Shown piece by piece: positions 22,927 to 32,467 of a DNA stretch of 61,003 bases. The notes under the pieces are model-generated. The model was not told the DNA's origin. It worked only from the letters and a program-made list of their open reading frames with translations, and did not search any database. How positions within the stretch are numbered: the stretch's first letter is position 1; each line of letters opens with the position of its first letter. Position numbers and translations under genes: made by a program. This DNA is from Oscillatoriales cyanobacterium (GTDB lineage: Bacteria; Cyanobacteriota; Cyanobacteriia; Cyanobacteriales; Microcoleaceae): contig REAP01000023.1 in assembly GCA_004294385.1 (NCBI GenBank), positions 1-61,003 of the forward strand, written 5' to 3'.

Positions 22927-25182
22927 ATGGACAATCTCACACTCAAACTCCAAGGCATGAGTTGCGCTTCCTGTGCCTCTTCCATTGAACAAGCAATTAA
23001 ATCTGTTCCCGGCGTAATTGAGTGCAATGTCAACTTTGGCATGGAACAAGCAAGCATCCAATACGACTCCAAAAAAACTAGCTTAGAAACAATTCAAGCA
23101 ACTGTTGATGCAGCGGGATACAAAGCTTTGCCACTGCCAGAAATGGCTGCGGATGAGGATGATAGCGATCGCAAAAATCGCAAATCTGAATCTCAAAACT
23201 TGCAGCGGAAACTCTGGACAGCAGGTATCACCAGCATCCTGCTAGTTGTGGGTGGTATTCCGGCGATGACCGGCCTGCATCTGCCATTTATTCCCGCATG
23301 GCTGCACAATTTTTGGCTGCAATTAGTGCTGACAGCACCAGTACAATTTTGGTGCGGAAAATCATTTTATATAGGAGCTTGGAAAGCGCTAAAACGGCGC
23401 GTAGCAACAATGGATACCCTGATTGCTTTGGGTACAAGTGCTGCTTACTTCTATTCTGTATTTGTGACGTTTTTTCCGAATTTCTTCATAGCCCAAGGAT
23501 TGAATTCTAGCGTTTACTACGAAGTAGCTGCTAGCGTTGTTGCCTTAATTTTGTTGGGTAAAACTATAGAAAATCGGGCGAAGGGAGAGACTTCGGAGGC
23601 AATTCGGAAACTCATGGGTTTGCAGGCGAAAACGGCTCGAATTATTCGCAACGGGCAAGAGTTGGAAGTGCCCTTAGCCCAAGTGGAAATTGGCGATGTT
23701 GTGCAGGTGCGGCCCGGCGAACAAATTCCCGTAGACGGAGAGGTGATTGAAGGCTATTCAACAATAGATGAAGCAATGGTAACGGGGGAAAGTTTGCCTG
23801 TCAAAAAGCAAATTGGCGACGAAGTAATCGGAGCCACAATTAACAAAACGGGCAGTTTTAAGTTTCGCACTACTAGGATTGGCAAGGATACATTTTTAGC
23901 TCAAATTGTCAAGATGGTGCAGGATGCTCAGGGTTCAAAAGCACCGATTCAAAAGTTAGCGGATGAGGTGACAGGCTGGTTTGTACCCGCAGTAATTGCC
24001 GTCGCTTTAGCTACTTTTATTATCTGGTTTAACGCGACTGGAAACATCACTCTAGCTACAGTGACAATGGTGGAAGTGCTGATTATTGCTTGTCCCTGTG
24101 CTTTGGGTTTGGCGACTCCGACTGCTGTGATGGTTGGCACGGGTAAAGGTGCAGAAAATGGGATTTTAATTAAAGGAGCTGAGAGTTTAGAATTGGCTCA
24201 TAAAATTCAGGTGATTGTGTTAGATAAAACCGGAACTCTCACGGAAGGAAAGCCGACTGTCACTGATTTTGTCACAATTAAAGGAACGGCAAATAGTAAT
24301 GAGTTACAACTGCTAAAATTGGCAGCATCTGTTGAGCGAAATTCGGAGCATCCTTTGGGGGAAGCTGTTGTTAGATATGCTCAATCTCAAGAGGTTAGTT
24401 TAACAGATGTTAAGGATTTTGAGGCGATCGCAGGAAGTGGTGTGCGCGGGGTTGTAGGCGGAAAGTCGATCGCACTTGGAACGCTGAGGTGGATGCAGGA
24501 ACTAGGTTTTGATACTGAATATCTGGAACTGCGCGCCAAAGCTTGGGAATCTGCCAGCAAAACGGTGGTTTGGATGGCTGTAGAGGGGAAAATTGAGGCT
24601 ATTTTGGGCATTGCGGATGCCCTAAAACCGTCGTCAGCGCAGGCGGTACTCGCACTGCAAAAACTCGGTTTAGAGGTGGTGATGCTGACAGGAGACAATC
24701 GCACGACTGCGGAGTCGATCGCACATTCTGCTGGTATCGATCGCGTTTTTGCAGAAGTTAGACCAGACCAAAAAGTAGCTCAAATCCAAGCACTGCAAGC
24801 ACAAGGCAAGATTGTCGCGATGGTGGGAGATGGGATTAATGATGCACCAGCTTTGGCCATAGCGGATGTCGGAATTGCGATCGGTACAGGGACTGATATT
24901 GCGATCGCAGCTAGCGATATTACCCTAATTTCTGGAGACTTGCAAGGCATAGTTACAGCCATTCAACTGTCGCGCGCCACCATGCGGAACATCCGCGAAA
25001 ATCTATTTTTTGCCTTCATTTACAACATCGCTGGAATACCGATCGCAGCGGGAATTCTCTACCCGATTTTCGGTTGGCTGCTCAATCCAATTATCGCCGG
25101 CGGAGCAATGGCTTTTAGTTCTGTTTCCGTACTGACTAATGCTTTGCGATTGCGTAGTTTTAAACCAAAATTTATTGCCTAA
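22927..25182 (+). CDS. copA: copper-translocating P1B-type ATPase
   Basis: Copper-pumping ATPase of 751 residues from the ATG at 22927; the longer TTG-started frame overlaps the chaperone stop and is rejected. One N-terminal HMA domain has [14 protein letters not shown]. Motifs in order: [10 protein letters not shown] (actuator), [11 protein letters not shown] (transmembrane metal site), DKTGTLTEG (phosphorylated Asp), [10 protein letters not shown] (nucleotide site) and [12 protein letters not shown] (hinge). Eight membrane helices fit the family. CPC plus the late motifs [10 protein letters not shown] and [19 protein letters not shown] mark Cu(I) specificity. With a CopZ-like chaperone upstream and efflux genes nearby, export from the cytoplasm is likely. 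Cyanobacterial PacS and CtaA are relatives, and either could be the true orthologue. Confidence 0.93.
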   Translation: MDNLTLKLQGMSCASCASSIEQAIKSVPGVIECNVNFGMEQASIQYDSKKTSLETIQATVDAAGYKALPLPEMAADEDDSDRKNRKSESQNLQRKLWTAGITSILLVVGGIPAMTGLHLPFIPAWLHNFWLQLVLTAPVQFWCGKSFYIGAWKALKRRVATMDTLIALGTSAAYFYSVFVTFFPNFFIAQGLNSSVYYEVAASVVALILLGKTIENRAKGETSEAIRKLMGLQAKTARIIRNGQELEVPLAQVEIGDVVQVRPGEQIPVDGEVIEGYSTIDEAMVTGESLPVKKQIGDEVIGATINKTGSFKFRTTRIGKDTFLAQIVKMVQDAQGSKAPIQKLADEVTGWFVPAVIAVALATFIIWFNATGNITLATVTMVEVLIIACPCALGLATPTAVMVGTGKGAENGILIKGAESLELAHKIQVIVLDKTGTLTEGKPTVTDFVTIKGTANSNELQLLKLAASVERNSEHPLGEAVVRYAQSQEVSLTDVKDFEAIAGSGVRGVVGGKSIALGTLRWMQELGFDTEYLELRAKAWESASKTVVWMAVEGKIEAILGIADALKPSSAQAVLALQKLGLEVVMLTGDNRTTAESIAHSAGIDRVFAEVRPDQKVAQIQALQAQGKIVAMVGDGINDAPALAIADVGIAIGTGTDIAIAASDITLISGDLQGIVTAIQLSRATMRNIRENLFFAFIYNIAGIPIAAGILYPIFGWLLNPIIAGGAMAFSSVSVLTNALRLRSFKPKFIA

Positions 25183-25201
25183 ATTAGGAGGAATTAGATC
25201 A

Positions 25202-25438
25202 ATGTTATATCATCGTCAAATTTGGGGAACTCTCGCGAGTGTAGGAATTGCGATCGGAATTGCGTCGGGAGTTCAAGCTTCCGAAATGTCGCTCAAGCAT
25301 CCTACTTCAACAACTCAATTCCGCAGTATTGAACAGCCGCTAAGTTTAAAAGTTGGCGTAACAGCAGGCGGATTAACATTAATTGGTTTAGAACTATGGT
25401 GGTTTTTGTTCAGTAAAAATAAAGCTAAAAGCAGGTAA
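25202..25438 (+). CDS. small membrane protein downstream of the copper ATPase
   Basis: Protein of 78 residues from the ATG at 25202, which has AGGAGG nine bases upstream. That site overrules a longer frame inside the ATPase gene. It has an N-terminal signal-like helix (WGTLASVGIAIGIASGVQA), a short periplasmic stretch (SEMSLKHPTSTTQF) and a C-terminal helix (VTAGGLTLIGLELWWFLF) followed by a basic tail. It starts only 19 bases after the ATPase stop, so the three genes chaperone-ATPase-small protein probably form one operon. I do not know the family; a role as an ATPase accessory is inferred from location. Confidence 0.72.
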   Translation: MLYHRQIWGTLASVGIAIGIASGVQASEMSLKHPTSTTQFRSIEQPLSLKVGVTAGGLTLIGLELWWFLFSKNKAKSR

Positions 25439-25511
25439 ACTGTGCCGACGCGGTTTTTTCAGCAGGATCTCGCTAAAATTGAAGAAAGCTTAAAAATTTG
25501 GAGTGAGCTAA

Positions 25512-25907
25512 ATGCAACTACTACACACGATGCTCCGAGTCGGAAACCTGGAAGAGTCGGTCAAATTTTATACCGAAGTGCTAGGGATGAAACTGCTGCG
25601 ACAAAAAGAATATCCAGATGGTAAATTCACCCTGGCTTTCGTTGGTTACGGCGATGACTCCGACCATACTGTTTTGGAATTAACTTACAATTGGGGCGTC
25701 GCAGAGTACAATTTAGGGGATGCTTATGGCCATATTGCGATCGGCATTGATGACATTTACGGTACTTGCGATGAAATTAAAGCCCGTGGTGGTAAAGTTA
25801 GCCGCGAACCAGGCCCGATGAAACACGGTTCAACTGTCATTGCTTTTGTCGAAGATCCAGATGGATATAAAGTGGAATTAGTTCAACTAAAAAATCGATG
25901 TGACTAG
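25512..25907 (+). CDS. gloA: lactoylglutathione lyase (glyoxalase I)
   Basis: Glyoxalase I, 131 residues, normal for the bacterial short form. It converts the methylglyoxal-glutathione adduct to S-lactoylglutathione in the cytoplasm. The N-terminal [20 protein letters not shown] contains His5, the first metal ligand. Other expected ligands lie in [19 protein letters not shown] and [12 protein letters not shown]. The ATG follows GGAG by eight bases. It stands 73 bases after the small membrane protein on the same strand but is functionally unrelated to the copper genes. Two 66-bp hairpin repeats follow it. Confidence 0.94.
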   Translation: MQLLHTMLRVGNLEESVKFYTEVLGMKLLRQKEYPDGKFTLAFVGYGDDSDHTVLELTYNWGVAEYNLGDAYGHIAIGIDDIYGTCDEIKARGGKVSREPGPMKHGSTVIAFVEDPDGYKVELVQLKNRCD

Positions 25908-25908
25908 G

Positions 25909-25974
25909 AAGAAACCGGGTTTCTGCGATAATTTTGGCATCTTCACCGAGATTTTGTGAAGAAACCCGGTTTCT
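25909..25974. repeat. 66-bp repeat with palindromic ends, copy 1
   Basis: Begins AAGAAACCGGGTTTCTGCG and ends GAAGAAACCCGGTTTCT. Each end is itself a palindrome, and the two ends are inverted relative to each other. It starts within two bases of the gloA stop region and may act as its terminator. An almost identical copy lies at 26001. Confidence 0.75.
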
Positions 25975-26000
25975 GACTCGCACCCATCGCCCAACCATCC

Positions 26001-26066
26001 AAGAAACCGGGTTTCTGCGATAATTTTGGCATCTTTACCGAGATTTTGTGAAGAAACCCGGTTTCT
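26001..26066. repeat. 66-bp repeat with palindromic ends, copy 2
   Basis: Nearly identical to 25909-25974 (one visible difference, T for C in the middle), in the same orientation, 92 bases further on. It lies between gloA and the converging SGNH hydrolase gene. The AACCCGG-type end is shared with the terminator after crtR at 54429. Confidence 0.75.
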
Positions 26067-26086
26067 AAACCCCACACCATTAAATT

Positions 26087-27055
26087 TTATGGTTTCTTTT
26101 TCGGAACCTTTAAGACTTTATCCGCCGCCATCTTATCAATGATTAAGTCGCTGATAATTTGAGCGCCGTGGGAGGTGAAGTGCAAACCATCATTAACTTT
26201 TACATAGCCTCGCTTCCCAGATTTGTCAGCAACTACAGGAGTAAATTGACCGCCTTCAGCAAAAGTATCCCAAGTTGAAATAAATTGAATTCTGCCTGAA
26301 ACTTTACTCGCTTTTTTATAGATATCGTTCATAATTGGAAATTGATTGAGATAGAAAGACTTATTAGATATCGATTGACCCACCCAGTACACTTTCTGCA
26401 CAGATGAATATTTCAATAATTCCGCATATTTATCAACTCTTTCTTGATAAGCTTTTTGCCATTCTTTAGTCATAATTACTCGGTATTTACCTTGATAATC
26501 ATTGATATCTTGGGTGTCATTTCCTCCAAACAAAACTATGATTACATCTGGTTGATAATCATTGATTAGTTCGCGAGTTCTGGCATACCAATCATAATAA
26601 TCTATCCGATTTAAGCCACTAGATACTTTGTAGTCAATTTTCGTATCGGTGATATTATACTTTTCCTTTAGTGTGTACTGGAGTTGAGTTCCTAAGTCGA
26701 GCATTACGGAATCTCCAACAAATAAAAATTTGCGGTAAAGTCTAGTCAACTTGGGTTTGGCTGCGATTGTTTGTTTAGCTGGTTTTACAGTTGATTTTTT
26801 TGCTTGAATGGCTGGTTTTTGTTCGGTTTTTGCTGATTTAGATGGGGTTTTATCAAAATCGATATCTTTGATTTTGCTCCAAAAATCTTGTTCTGATTTC
26901 CTAAAACCGTCCATCTCAATCTTCCTTGCTACTTGCTTAATCTCTGGACTTGCGAAAGGAGTTGAGGAAAAACTTTTCAGAAATAAGGATAAGTTGGTAA
27001 ATATTAAAGTTAGAATTACAGAAGTAGCGATTAGCAGAATTTCCTTGTCTCTCAT
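26087..27055 (-). CDS. SGNH/GDSL hydrolase, DUF459-like
   Basis: Membrane-anchored esterase or acyltransferase, 322 residues. One N-terminal transmembrane helix (ILLIATSVILTLIFTNLSLF) is followed by a Lys/Pro-rich linker (about residues 75-105). SGNH blocks are present: FVGDSVMLDLG (nucleophile Ser), VLFGGNDTQD (block III Gly-Asn) and VNDGLHFTSHGAQ (Asp-His). It lies five bases after the MBOAT gene on the same strand. MBOAT plus SGNH pairs move acyl groups, usually acetyl, onto exported polysaccharides. The substrate cannot be told from sequence. Confidence 0.83.
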   Translation of the reverse strand: MRDKEILLIATSVILTLIFTNLSLFLKSFSSTPFASPEIKQVARKIEMDGFRKSEQDFWSKIKDIDFDKTPSKSAKTEQKPAIQAKKSTVKPAKQTIAAKPKLTRLYRKFLFVGDSVMLDLGTQLQYTLKEKYNITDTKIDYKVSSGLNRIDYYDWYARTRELINDYQPDVIIVLFGGNDTQDINDYQGKYRVIMTKEWQKAYQERVDKYAELLKYSSVQKVYWVGQSISNKSFYLNQFPIMNDIYKKASKVSGRIQFISTWDTFAEGGQFTPVVADKSGKRGYVKVNDGLHFTSHGAQIISDLIIDKMAADKVLKVPKKKP

Positions 27056-27060
27056 ATTTC

Positions 27061-28476
27061 TTAGAAATTAAAGTAGATAAAAGGCGGGACGGTACTCGGC
27101 CCTAGCATCAAAATAGCATACACGAATAGGGAAACTAAGACAACCCGAAAAAATATGTTTTTTAAGGAAAACACGATTTGTAATATTTGGGAAATTCGAT
27201 CGCCCCAGAAGTTGATCGCGCCGATGACTGCAATTACTAAGTACAATTGCCAAAAGTTAAATTGAAAAGTCTTGACGGAAGAATGGAAAATTCCTTGGAA
27301 TAAATTCATCGCTGTTTCCCAGTTGGGAGTGCCGAAAAATACCCAACTACCAGTGACAAAACTAAACGTCAAAAACCAACTCAAAAATCTCGCTGTTTTC
27401 GGATATAAATAATCCAATTTGAAGTGGATAGCTTGGGGGATATCTCTGCATAAATGGGTGACAACTAATCCTAAACCATGAATTGCTCCCCAGACAATAA
27501 AGTTTAAACCAGCGCCGTGCCAAAATCCGCCGATCGCCATTGTGCAGAATAAATTCAGATATTTTCTCAATTTGCCGTGCTTATTGCCACCTAGCGGGAT
27601 GTAAACGTAATCTCTCAGCCACTCGGAAAGACTGATGTGCCACCTTTTCCAAAAATCTTGGAGGCTTAAGGATTGGTAAGGCATATTAAAATTGACAATC
27701 GGTTTGAAGCCTAGCAAACAGGAGATACCATTGGCCAAATCTGAGTAGCCACTGAAATCCACGTAAATCAAACAAGAATAGGAAATTACGGCGAGGATTA
27801 AATCGATGCTACTATATTGTTGGGGGACTTTGAATGGGAGTTGAGTGAAGTTAAATAAGAAGCTGGATAAAGTATACTTTTTGAAGAGTCCAGACAAAAT
27901 CAAAACTAGAACTTCTTCGATTTGATAGTCGTATTTTTGGGATGAATTTAGTTGGGAGTAAAATTCTGGAGCTCGCGATATCGGCCCGGAGGCAATTTGG
28001 GGAAAGTAGGTGATGTAGGTGGCGTAGTCTATAAATTTGGGACAGGAGAGTTTTTTCTGGTAGCAGTCGATTAGATGGGAAATCATTCTAAATGTATAGA
28101 ATGACACTCCGACGGGAACGAGTATTTGCAAGACTTGGAAGCTGGCGGGAATTTTGAGCTGGTTGAGTACGTCAAATAGAGAAGTTACGAAAAAGTTGCA
28201 ATATTTGAAGATGCTGAGGTTGGCAATGTTGAAAATTATGCCGGATATTAAAGCAAGTTTTTTGTATTTTCCGTTGCAAACAGCCCGGAGAATGATATAA
28301 TTGTAGACAGTCCCTAAAAGTAACAGTAAAAGAAAGTCGAAACTCCAAAATGAATAGAATAACAAGCTGGAAAGTAGGAGAACAATTTTATATAAATTGA
28401 CTTTGTGCTTTAAAGATAGGATGGCACTAAAGATAATTAGAAAAAAGACTAAAAATTGGTAGGTGGGAAATAGCAT
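27061..28476 (-). CDS. MBOAT-family O-acyltransferase (AlgI/DltB-like)
   Basis: Polytopic inner-membrane acyltransferase, 471 residues with 10 or more helices. MBOAT landmarks are LVPVGVSFYTFRMISHLIDC, FPQIASGPISR, YVDFSGYSDLANGISCLLGF, FWKRWHISLSEWLRDYVYIP and the catalytic-His region GGFWHGAGLNFIVWGAIHG. It passes acyl groups across the membrane for exopolysaccharide modification. The SGNH hydrolase gene follows directly. The gene is complete, and the ATG at 28476 is divergent from the ClpB gene 100 bases away. Confidence 0.92.
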   Translation of the reverse strand: MLFPTYQFLVFFLIIFSAILSLKHKVNLYKIVLLLSSLLFYSFWSFDFLLLLLLGTVYNYIILRAVCNGKYKKLALISGIIFNIANLSIFKYCNFFVTSLFDVLNQLKIPASFQVLQILVPVGVSFYTFRMISHLIDCYQKKLSCPKFIDYATYITYFPQIASGPISRAPEFYSQLNSSQKYDYQIEEVLVLILSGLFKKYTLSSFLFNFTQLPFKVPQQYSSIDLILAVISYSCLIYVDFSGYSDLANGISCLLGFKPIVNFNMPYQSLSLQDFWKRWHISLSEWLRDYVYIPLGGNKHGKLRKYLNLFCTMAIGGFWHGAGLNFIVWGAIHGLGLVVTHLCRDIPQAIHFKLDYLYPKTARFLSWFLTFSFVTGSWVFFGTPNWETAMNLFQGIFHSSVKTFQFNFWQLYLVIAVIGAINFWGDRISQILQIVFSLKNIFFRVVLVSLFVYAILMLGPSTVPPFIYFNF

Positions 28477-28576
28477 GAGTCTCAGCAGATAAAAAATTGG
28501 ATGATAGTGATATCTTCAAAAAGCCGAACAAGCTATTTATAATTAATGAAAATCCCTGTGATTATGAGGAACCAAA

Positions 28577-31510
28577 GTGCAGCCAACAGACCCTAGCAAA
28601 TTTACCGATGAAGCCTGGGAATCCATTGTCAAATCCCAGGATGTAGCCCGCCGTTTTGCCAATCAGCAGCTAGAGGTTGAACATTTGGCGATCGCCATTC
28701 TAGAACAACTTGGCTTAGCAAACACCATTCTCAGCTTGGCTGGCATAGATGTCGTCCGCTTTGCCCAACAGTTAGAAGCCTTTGCCAAACGACAGCCCAG
28801 AGTGACCAACGCTGACCAACTATACCTCGGTCGCGGCTTAGATGTGATGTTAGATGTTGCCGAAACCACCAGAGTGACTTGGCAAGATAATTTTATCGCC
28901 GTTGAACATTTATTAATTGGCTTAGTCGAAGATGAACGAGTTGGTAGACGTTTGTTGACGAGGGGCGATGGGCCACCGGGACGCCCTGGTTACGATCGCA
29001 AACCCGCAGCCGGTACGATCGATCGCCCAAAACTCGAAGAAGCCATCAAATCTGCCCGCGCTACGGCGAAAGTCACAGAAAAAAACTCCGAAACCAGCAA
29101 ACCCAGCCGCAGCAACGCTAAAGCCCCAGATCAAGACGGGGAAGCTAGCAGCGACGCACTTTCCAAATACGGCCGCGATTTGACGGAAGCTGCAAAAGCC
29201 GGCAAACTCGACCCCGTAATCGGCCGCGACGAGGAAATTCGGCGAGTAGTACAAGTTCTTTCTCGCCGCCAAAAAAACAATCCGGTGTTAATTGGCGATC
29301 CCGGAGTTGGCAAAACTGCGATCGCCGAAGGTTTGGCCCAACGCATTGTCAACGGCGACGTCCCCGAATCTTTGAAAAATCGCCAACTATTTAGCCTCGA
29401 CATGGGTAGTTTAATTGCAGGGGCAAAATTCCGGGGCGAATTTGAAGAACGATTGCGATCTGTACTGCGGGAAGTCATCGATTCCGACGGGCAAATTGTC
29501 CTATTTATTGACGAATTGCACACCGTTGTTGGAACTGGCGGCGGCGGTAGTTCCGGTTCAGGAATGGATGCGGGAAATTTGTTGAAACCGATGTTAGCCC
29601 GTGGCGAATTGCGCTGTATCGGCGCTACAACTCTCGATGAATTCCGCAAGAATATCGAAAAAGATCCGGCTTTGGAACGCCGATTTCAACAAGTATTTGT
29701 CGGCGAACCTAGCGTTGAAGATACTATTTCAATTTTGCGCGGATTGAAAGACCGCTATGAACGCCACCACGGGGTGAAAATTACTGATTCGGCTTTGGTG
29801 GCTGCTGCAACTTTGTCTTTTCGCTATATTTCCGATCGCTTTTTGCCCGATAAGGCGATCGACCTGGTAGATGAAGCAGCCGCCCACTTGAAAATGGAGA
29901 TTACTTCTAAACCCGTGGAATTAGAAGTCATCGACCGCCGGGTGATGCAGTTGGAAATGGAAAAATTGTCGATCGAAGGTGAGGGAAAAGGTGCTCTATC
30001 TCCTGCTATCGGCCCGCGCATTGAACGCATCACATCTGAGATTGACATTTTGAAAGTCAAACAGGAAAAACTGTCTTCTCAGTGGTCTGGCGAAAAGCAG
30101 TTGTTGGATGCAATCAATAAATTGAAAGCCGAAGAAGACCAATTGCGAGTGCAAATCGAACAGGCAGAAAGGGCTTACGATTTGAATAAAGCCGCCCAGT
30201 TAAAGTATGGCAAGTTAGAGACTGCGGTGCGCGATCGGGAAGCGAAAGAATCGGAACTTTTGAAACAGCAAGCCCAAGGTTCTTCGCTACTGCGCGAAAA
30301 AGTGACTGAGGGCGACATTGCCGAAATTGTAGCGAAATGGACTGGCATTCCGGTCAACAGGTTGCTGGAATCGGAACGCCAAAAATTGCTGCAATTAGAG
30401 AAGCATTTGCACCACCGCGTGATCGGTCAACATGAGGCTGTGACAGCCGTTGCTGCGGCAATTCGGCGTGCGAGGGCGGGGATGAAAGATCCAGGAAGAC
30501 CGATCGGTTCTTTCTTGTTCATGGGCCCCACAGGCGTCGGTAAAACTGAGTTGGCGCGGGCTTTAGCAGAGTTTTTGTTTGATAGCGATGATGCGATCGT
30601 TCGCATCGATATGTCCGAATATATGGAGAAGCAAAACGTCTCCCGATTAGTAGGAGCTCCTCCTGGATATGTTGGTTATGATGAAGGGGGACAACTTTCG
30701 GAAGCAGTGCGAAGACGTCCTTATTCAGTGGTGTTGTTTGATGAAGTGGAAAAGGCGCACCCGGATATTTTTAACATTTTGCTGCAAGTGTTGGATGATG
30801 GCAGAATTACGGATTCTCAAGGCAGACTTATTGACTTTAGAAATACTGTAATTGTGATGACTAGCAATATTGGTAGCGATCACATTTTAGATGTGTTTGC
30901 GAAGAAGGGAAAAACTGCGAAAAAGCCTGCTACTCGGAAACACGAAGTGCCTGATTTGTCAAGTCAAAAGACAAATTATAAAGTTGATGATGATGGTACG
31001 GTTGAGATTTCGGCTTCGCGAGTTTCTGATGCTGTGAGTGCTCCAAGTGTTCAGGAACCTGAAAGTTTACCGATTGCTGAACGGGAGACTGATGAAGAGT
31101 ATGAACAGATGTTGAAACGGGTGATGACTGCTTTGCGATCGCACTTTCGGCCCGAATTTCTCAATCGGGTGGATGAGACTATTTTGTTCCATACTTTGAG
31201 TAAGACGGAATTGCGGCAAATCGTCAGTATTCAAGTCAAGCGCATCGAACGATTGTTGGCGGAACAAAAGATTACTTTGGAACTGTCGGATGCTGCGAAG
31301 AACCATATTACAGATGTTGGTTACGATCCAGTTTATGGTGCTCGTCCCTTGAAACGGGCAATTCAGCGGGAATTGGAAAACCCACTGGCTAATAAGATTC
31401 TGGAAAATGCGTTTGTGGAGGGTGATACAATTGCGATCGATTGCGAAAATAATGCTTTGCAATTCCGCAAAATAGAGTCTCGTCCGGCCTTGGTTGGTAA
31501 TAGTTTGTAG
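28577..31510 (+). CDS. clpB: ClpB-type disaggregase with extra linker and D2 insertion
   Basis: AAA+ chaperone of 977 residues; ordinary ClpB is about 860-880. GTG start with GAGGA six bases upstream. The N-domain (two Clp repeats, residues 5-130) leads to an unusually long charged linker (about 130-205). D1 has [13 protein letters not shown] near residue 240 and [12 protein letters not shown]. The ClpB coiled-coil middle domain is present (about 410-520). D2 has [14 protein letters not shown] near residue 650 and [14 protein letters not shown]. About 75 extra residues (772-848), rich in Lys, Ser and Glu, interrupt D2 just before [15 protein letters not shown]. The protein works with DnaK to rescue aggregated proteins. 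Cyanobacteria often carry two ClpB forms; this looks like the divergent one. Confidence 0.88.
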   Translation: MQPTDPSKFTDEAWESIVKSQDVARRFANQQLEVEHLAIAILEQLGLANTILSLAGIDVVRFAQQLEAFAKRQPRVTNADQLYLGRGLDVMLDVAETTRVTWQDNFIAVEHLLIGLVEDERVGRRLLTRGDGPPGRPGYDRKPAAGTIDRPKLEEAIKSARATAKVTEKNSETSKPSRSNAKAPDQDGEASSDALSKYGRDLTEAAKAGKLDPVIGRDEEIRRVVQVLSRRQKNNPVLIGDPGVGKTAIAEGLAQRIVNGDVPESLKNRQLFSLDMGSLIAGAKFRGEFEERLRSVLREVIDSDGQIVLFIDELHTVVGTGGGGSSGSGMDAGNLLKPMLARGELRCIGATTLDEFRKNIEKDPALERRFQQVFVGEPSVEDTISILRGLKDRYERHHGVKITDSALVAAATLSFRYISDRFLPDKAIDLVDEAAAHLKMEITSKPVELEVIDRRVMQLEMEKLSIEGEGKGALSPAIGPRIERITSEIDILKVKQEKLSSQWSGEKQLLDAINKLKAEEDQLRVQIEQAERAYDLNKAAQLKYGKLETAVRDREAKESELLKQQAQGSSLLREKVTEGDIAEIVAKWTGIPVNRLLESERQKLLQLEKHLHHRVIGQHEAVTAVAAAIRRARAGMKDPGRPIGSFLFMGPTGVGKTELARALAEFLFDSDDAIVRIDMSEYMEKQNVSRLVGAPPGYVGYDEGGQLSEAVRRRPYSVVLFDEVEKAHPDIFNILLQVLDDGRITDSQGRLIDFRNTVIVMTSNIGSDHILDVFAKKGKTAKKPATRKHEVPDLSSQKTNYKVDDDGTVEISASRVSDAVSAPSVQEPESLPIAERETDEEYEQMLKRVMTALRSHFRPEFLNRVDETILFHTLSKTELRQIVSIQVKRIERLLAEQKITLELSDAAKNHITDVGYDPVYGARPLKRAIQRELENPLANKILENAFVEGDTIAIDCENNALQFRKIESRPALVGNSL

Positions 31511-31518
31511 TTGTGTTA

Positions 31519-31676
31519 GAAACAGGCAAGATGCCTGTTCCACAATGATTAATTCTCTTGTGGAACAGGCATCCTGCCTGTTATTCAAAATTAGGAACAG
31601 GCAAGATGCCTGTTATTTAAAATTAGAAACAGGCAAGATGCCTGTTCCACAAACCATCAATTCTCTTGTGGAACAG
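31519..31676. repeat. cluster of AACAGGCAAGATGCCTGTT palindromes
   Basis: At least four copies of the CAGGCAAGATGCCTG palindrome in both orientations, joined by TTCCACAA and TTCTCTTGTGGAACAGG spacers. It fills the gap between clpB and the converging small gene at 31697-31924. Two neighbouring copies in opposite orientation could form a large hairpin and end both transcripts. Confidence 0.8.
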
Positions 31677-31696
31677 ATTCAAAATGGTTCAAATTA

Positions 31697-31924
31697 CTAA
31701 TTGGACATGGTGCTGCTACCATAGGCATCCATGCTGTAGGCGGGAACACGAAGGCTGTAATCAATTTCTGTTGCTGTGACTGCTACAGCGAGTTTTTCAA
31801 AGGATTCTGAGTCCCAGTTGCGATCGTGAATGGGCTTTGACTGTTCGCCCAGGAAGTATGCTTGAGTACCAATCACTGATGCTGCTACCCAACCGACGAT
31901 TAATAGGGCGATTACAATAGTCAT
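31697..31924 (-). CDS. small membrane protein, Psb35-like
   Basis: Protein of 75 residues with one N-terminal helix (MTIVIALLIVGWVAASVIGT) followed by QAYFLGEQSKPIHDRNWDSE and a soluble tail with YSLRVPAYSMDAYGSS. The pattern matches what I recall of cyanobacterial Psb35 (Ssl2148), a small protein bound to the CP47 module of photosystem II. It would sit in the thylakoid membrane and help stabilise assembly. The identification rests on memory of conserved HxRNWxSESFxKLA, so it is given with caution. The gene stands alone between repeat regions. Confidence 0.65.
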   Translation of the reverse strand: MTIVIALLIVGWVAASVIGTQAYFLGEQSKPIHDRNWDSESFEKLAVAVTATEIDYSLRVPAYSMDAYGSSTMSN

Positions 31925-32128
31925 AACTTTTTTCCCTTAAGTTTTGTTGCTTTATGTAAACTAATGTAACAATAACTAGCAATGAGCGTCAAGGTGGTGT
32001 AGCGTCGTGACAACCGTCCGACAGATAGGGAAAACCACACCTCTGGTCACTGAGCGGAGCGTCGTCCTGAGCGTAGTCGAAGGGTCGAAGTGTCCACTTC
32101 GACGTTATAGCCTTGGCTACTGCTATAT

Positions 32129-32209
32129 GTAGGTTGGGTTGAGGAACGAAACCCAACTCTTCATCTAAAATAAGGTGTTGGGTTTCGCTATCACAAGGGC
32201 CCAACCTAC
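32129..32209. repeat. inverted-repeat element GTAGGTTGGG...CCCAACCTAC
   Basis: An 81-base element whose arms both run from GTAGGTTGGG to CGAAACCCAAC, in opposite orientation around a short AT-rich centre. It lies in the 543-base gap (31925-32467) between the Psb35-like gene and treS. The same gap holds a solo arm at 32300-32329, a GAGCGTAGTCGAAGGGTCGA repeat near 32080, and heptamer-like CCCAATTCCCAATT copies just before treS at about 32430-32458. No gene was found in this gap. Confidence 0.75.
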
Positions 32210-32299
32210 TTCATCAATTTGAGAAACGCGATCAAAAAAGTTACTATAAAACATATTTTGAGATGATTTGACGATAGGATCGATCGCAGATCAGTATAT

Positions 32300-32329
32300 G
32301 TAGGTTGGGCCCGTGGAACGAAACCCAAC
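32300..32329. repeat. solo arm of the GTAGGTTGGG element
   Basis: GTAGGTTGGGCCCGTGGAAC followed by GAAACCCAAC, matching the right arm of 32129-32209. It lies 90 bases further along, in the promoter region of treS. Confidence 0.7.
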
Positions 32330-32467
32330 TCTAATTATGATTAAAACTCCGTCGCAGGCATGAGAAATTAGTGCAGACTTATAGGGTATGATTTATAAGT
32401 TTAATTTTAAGTAACTATTACCCATCCCCCATTACCAATTCCCAATTCCCAATTACCCATAATAATT

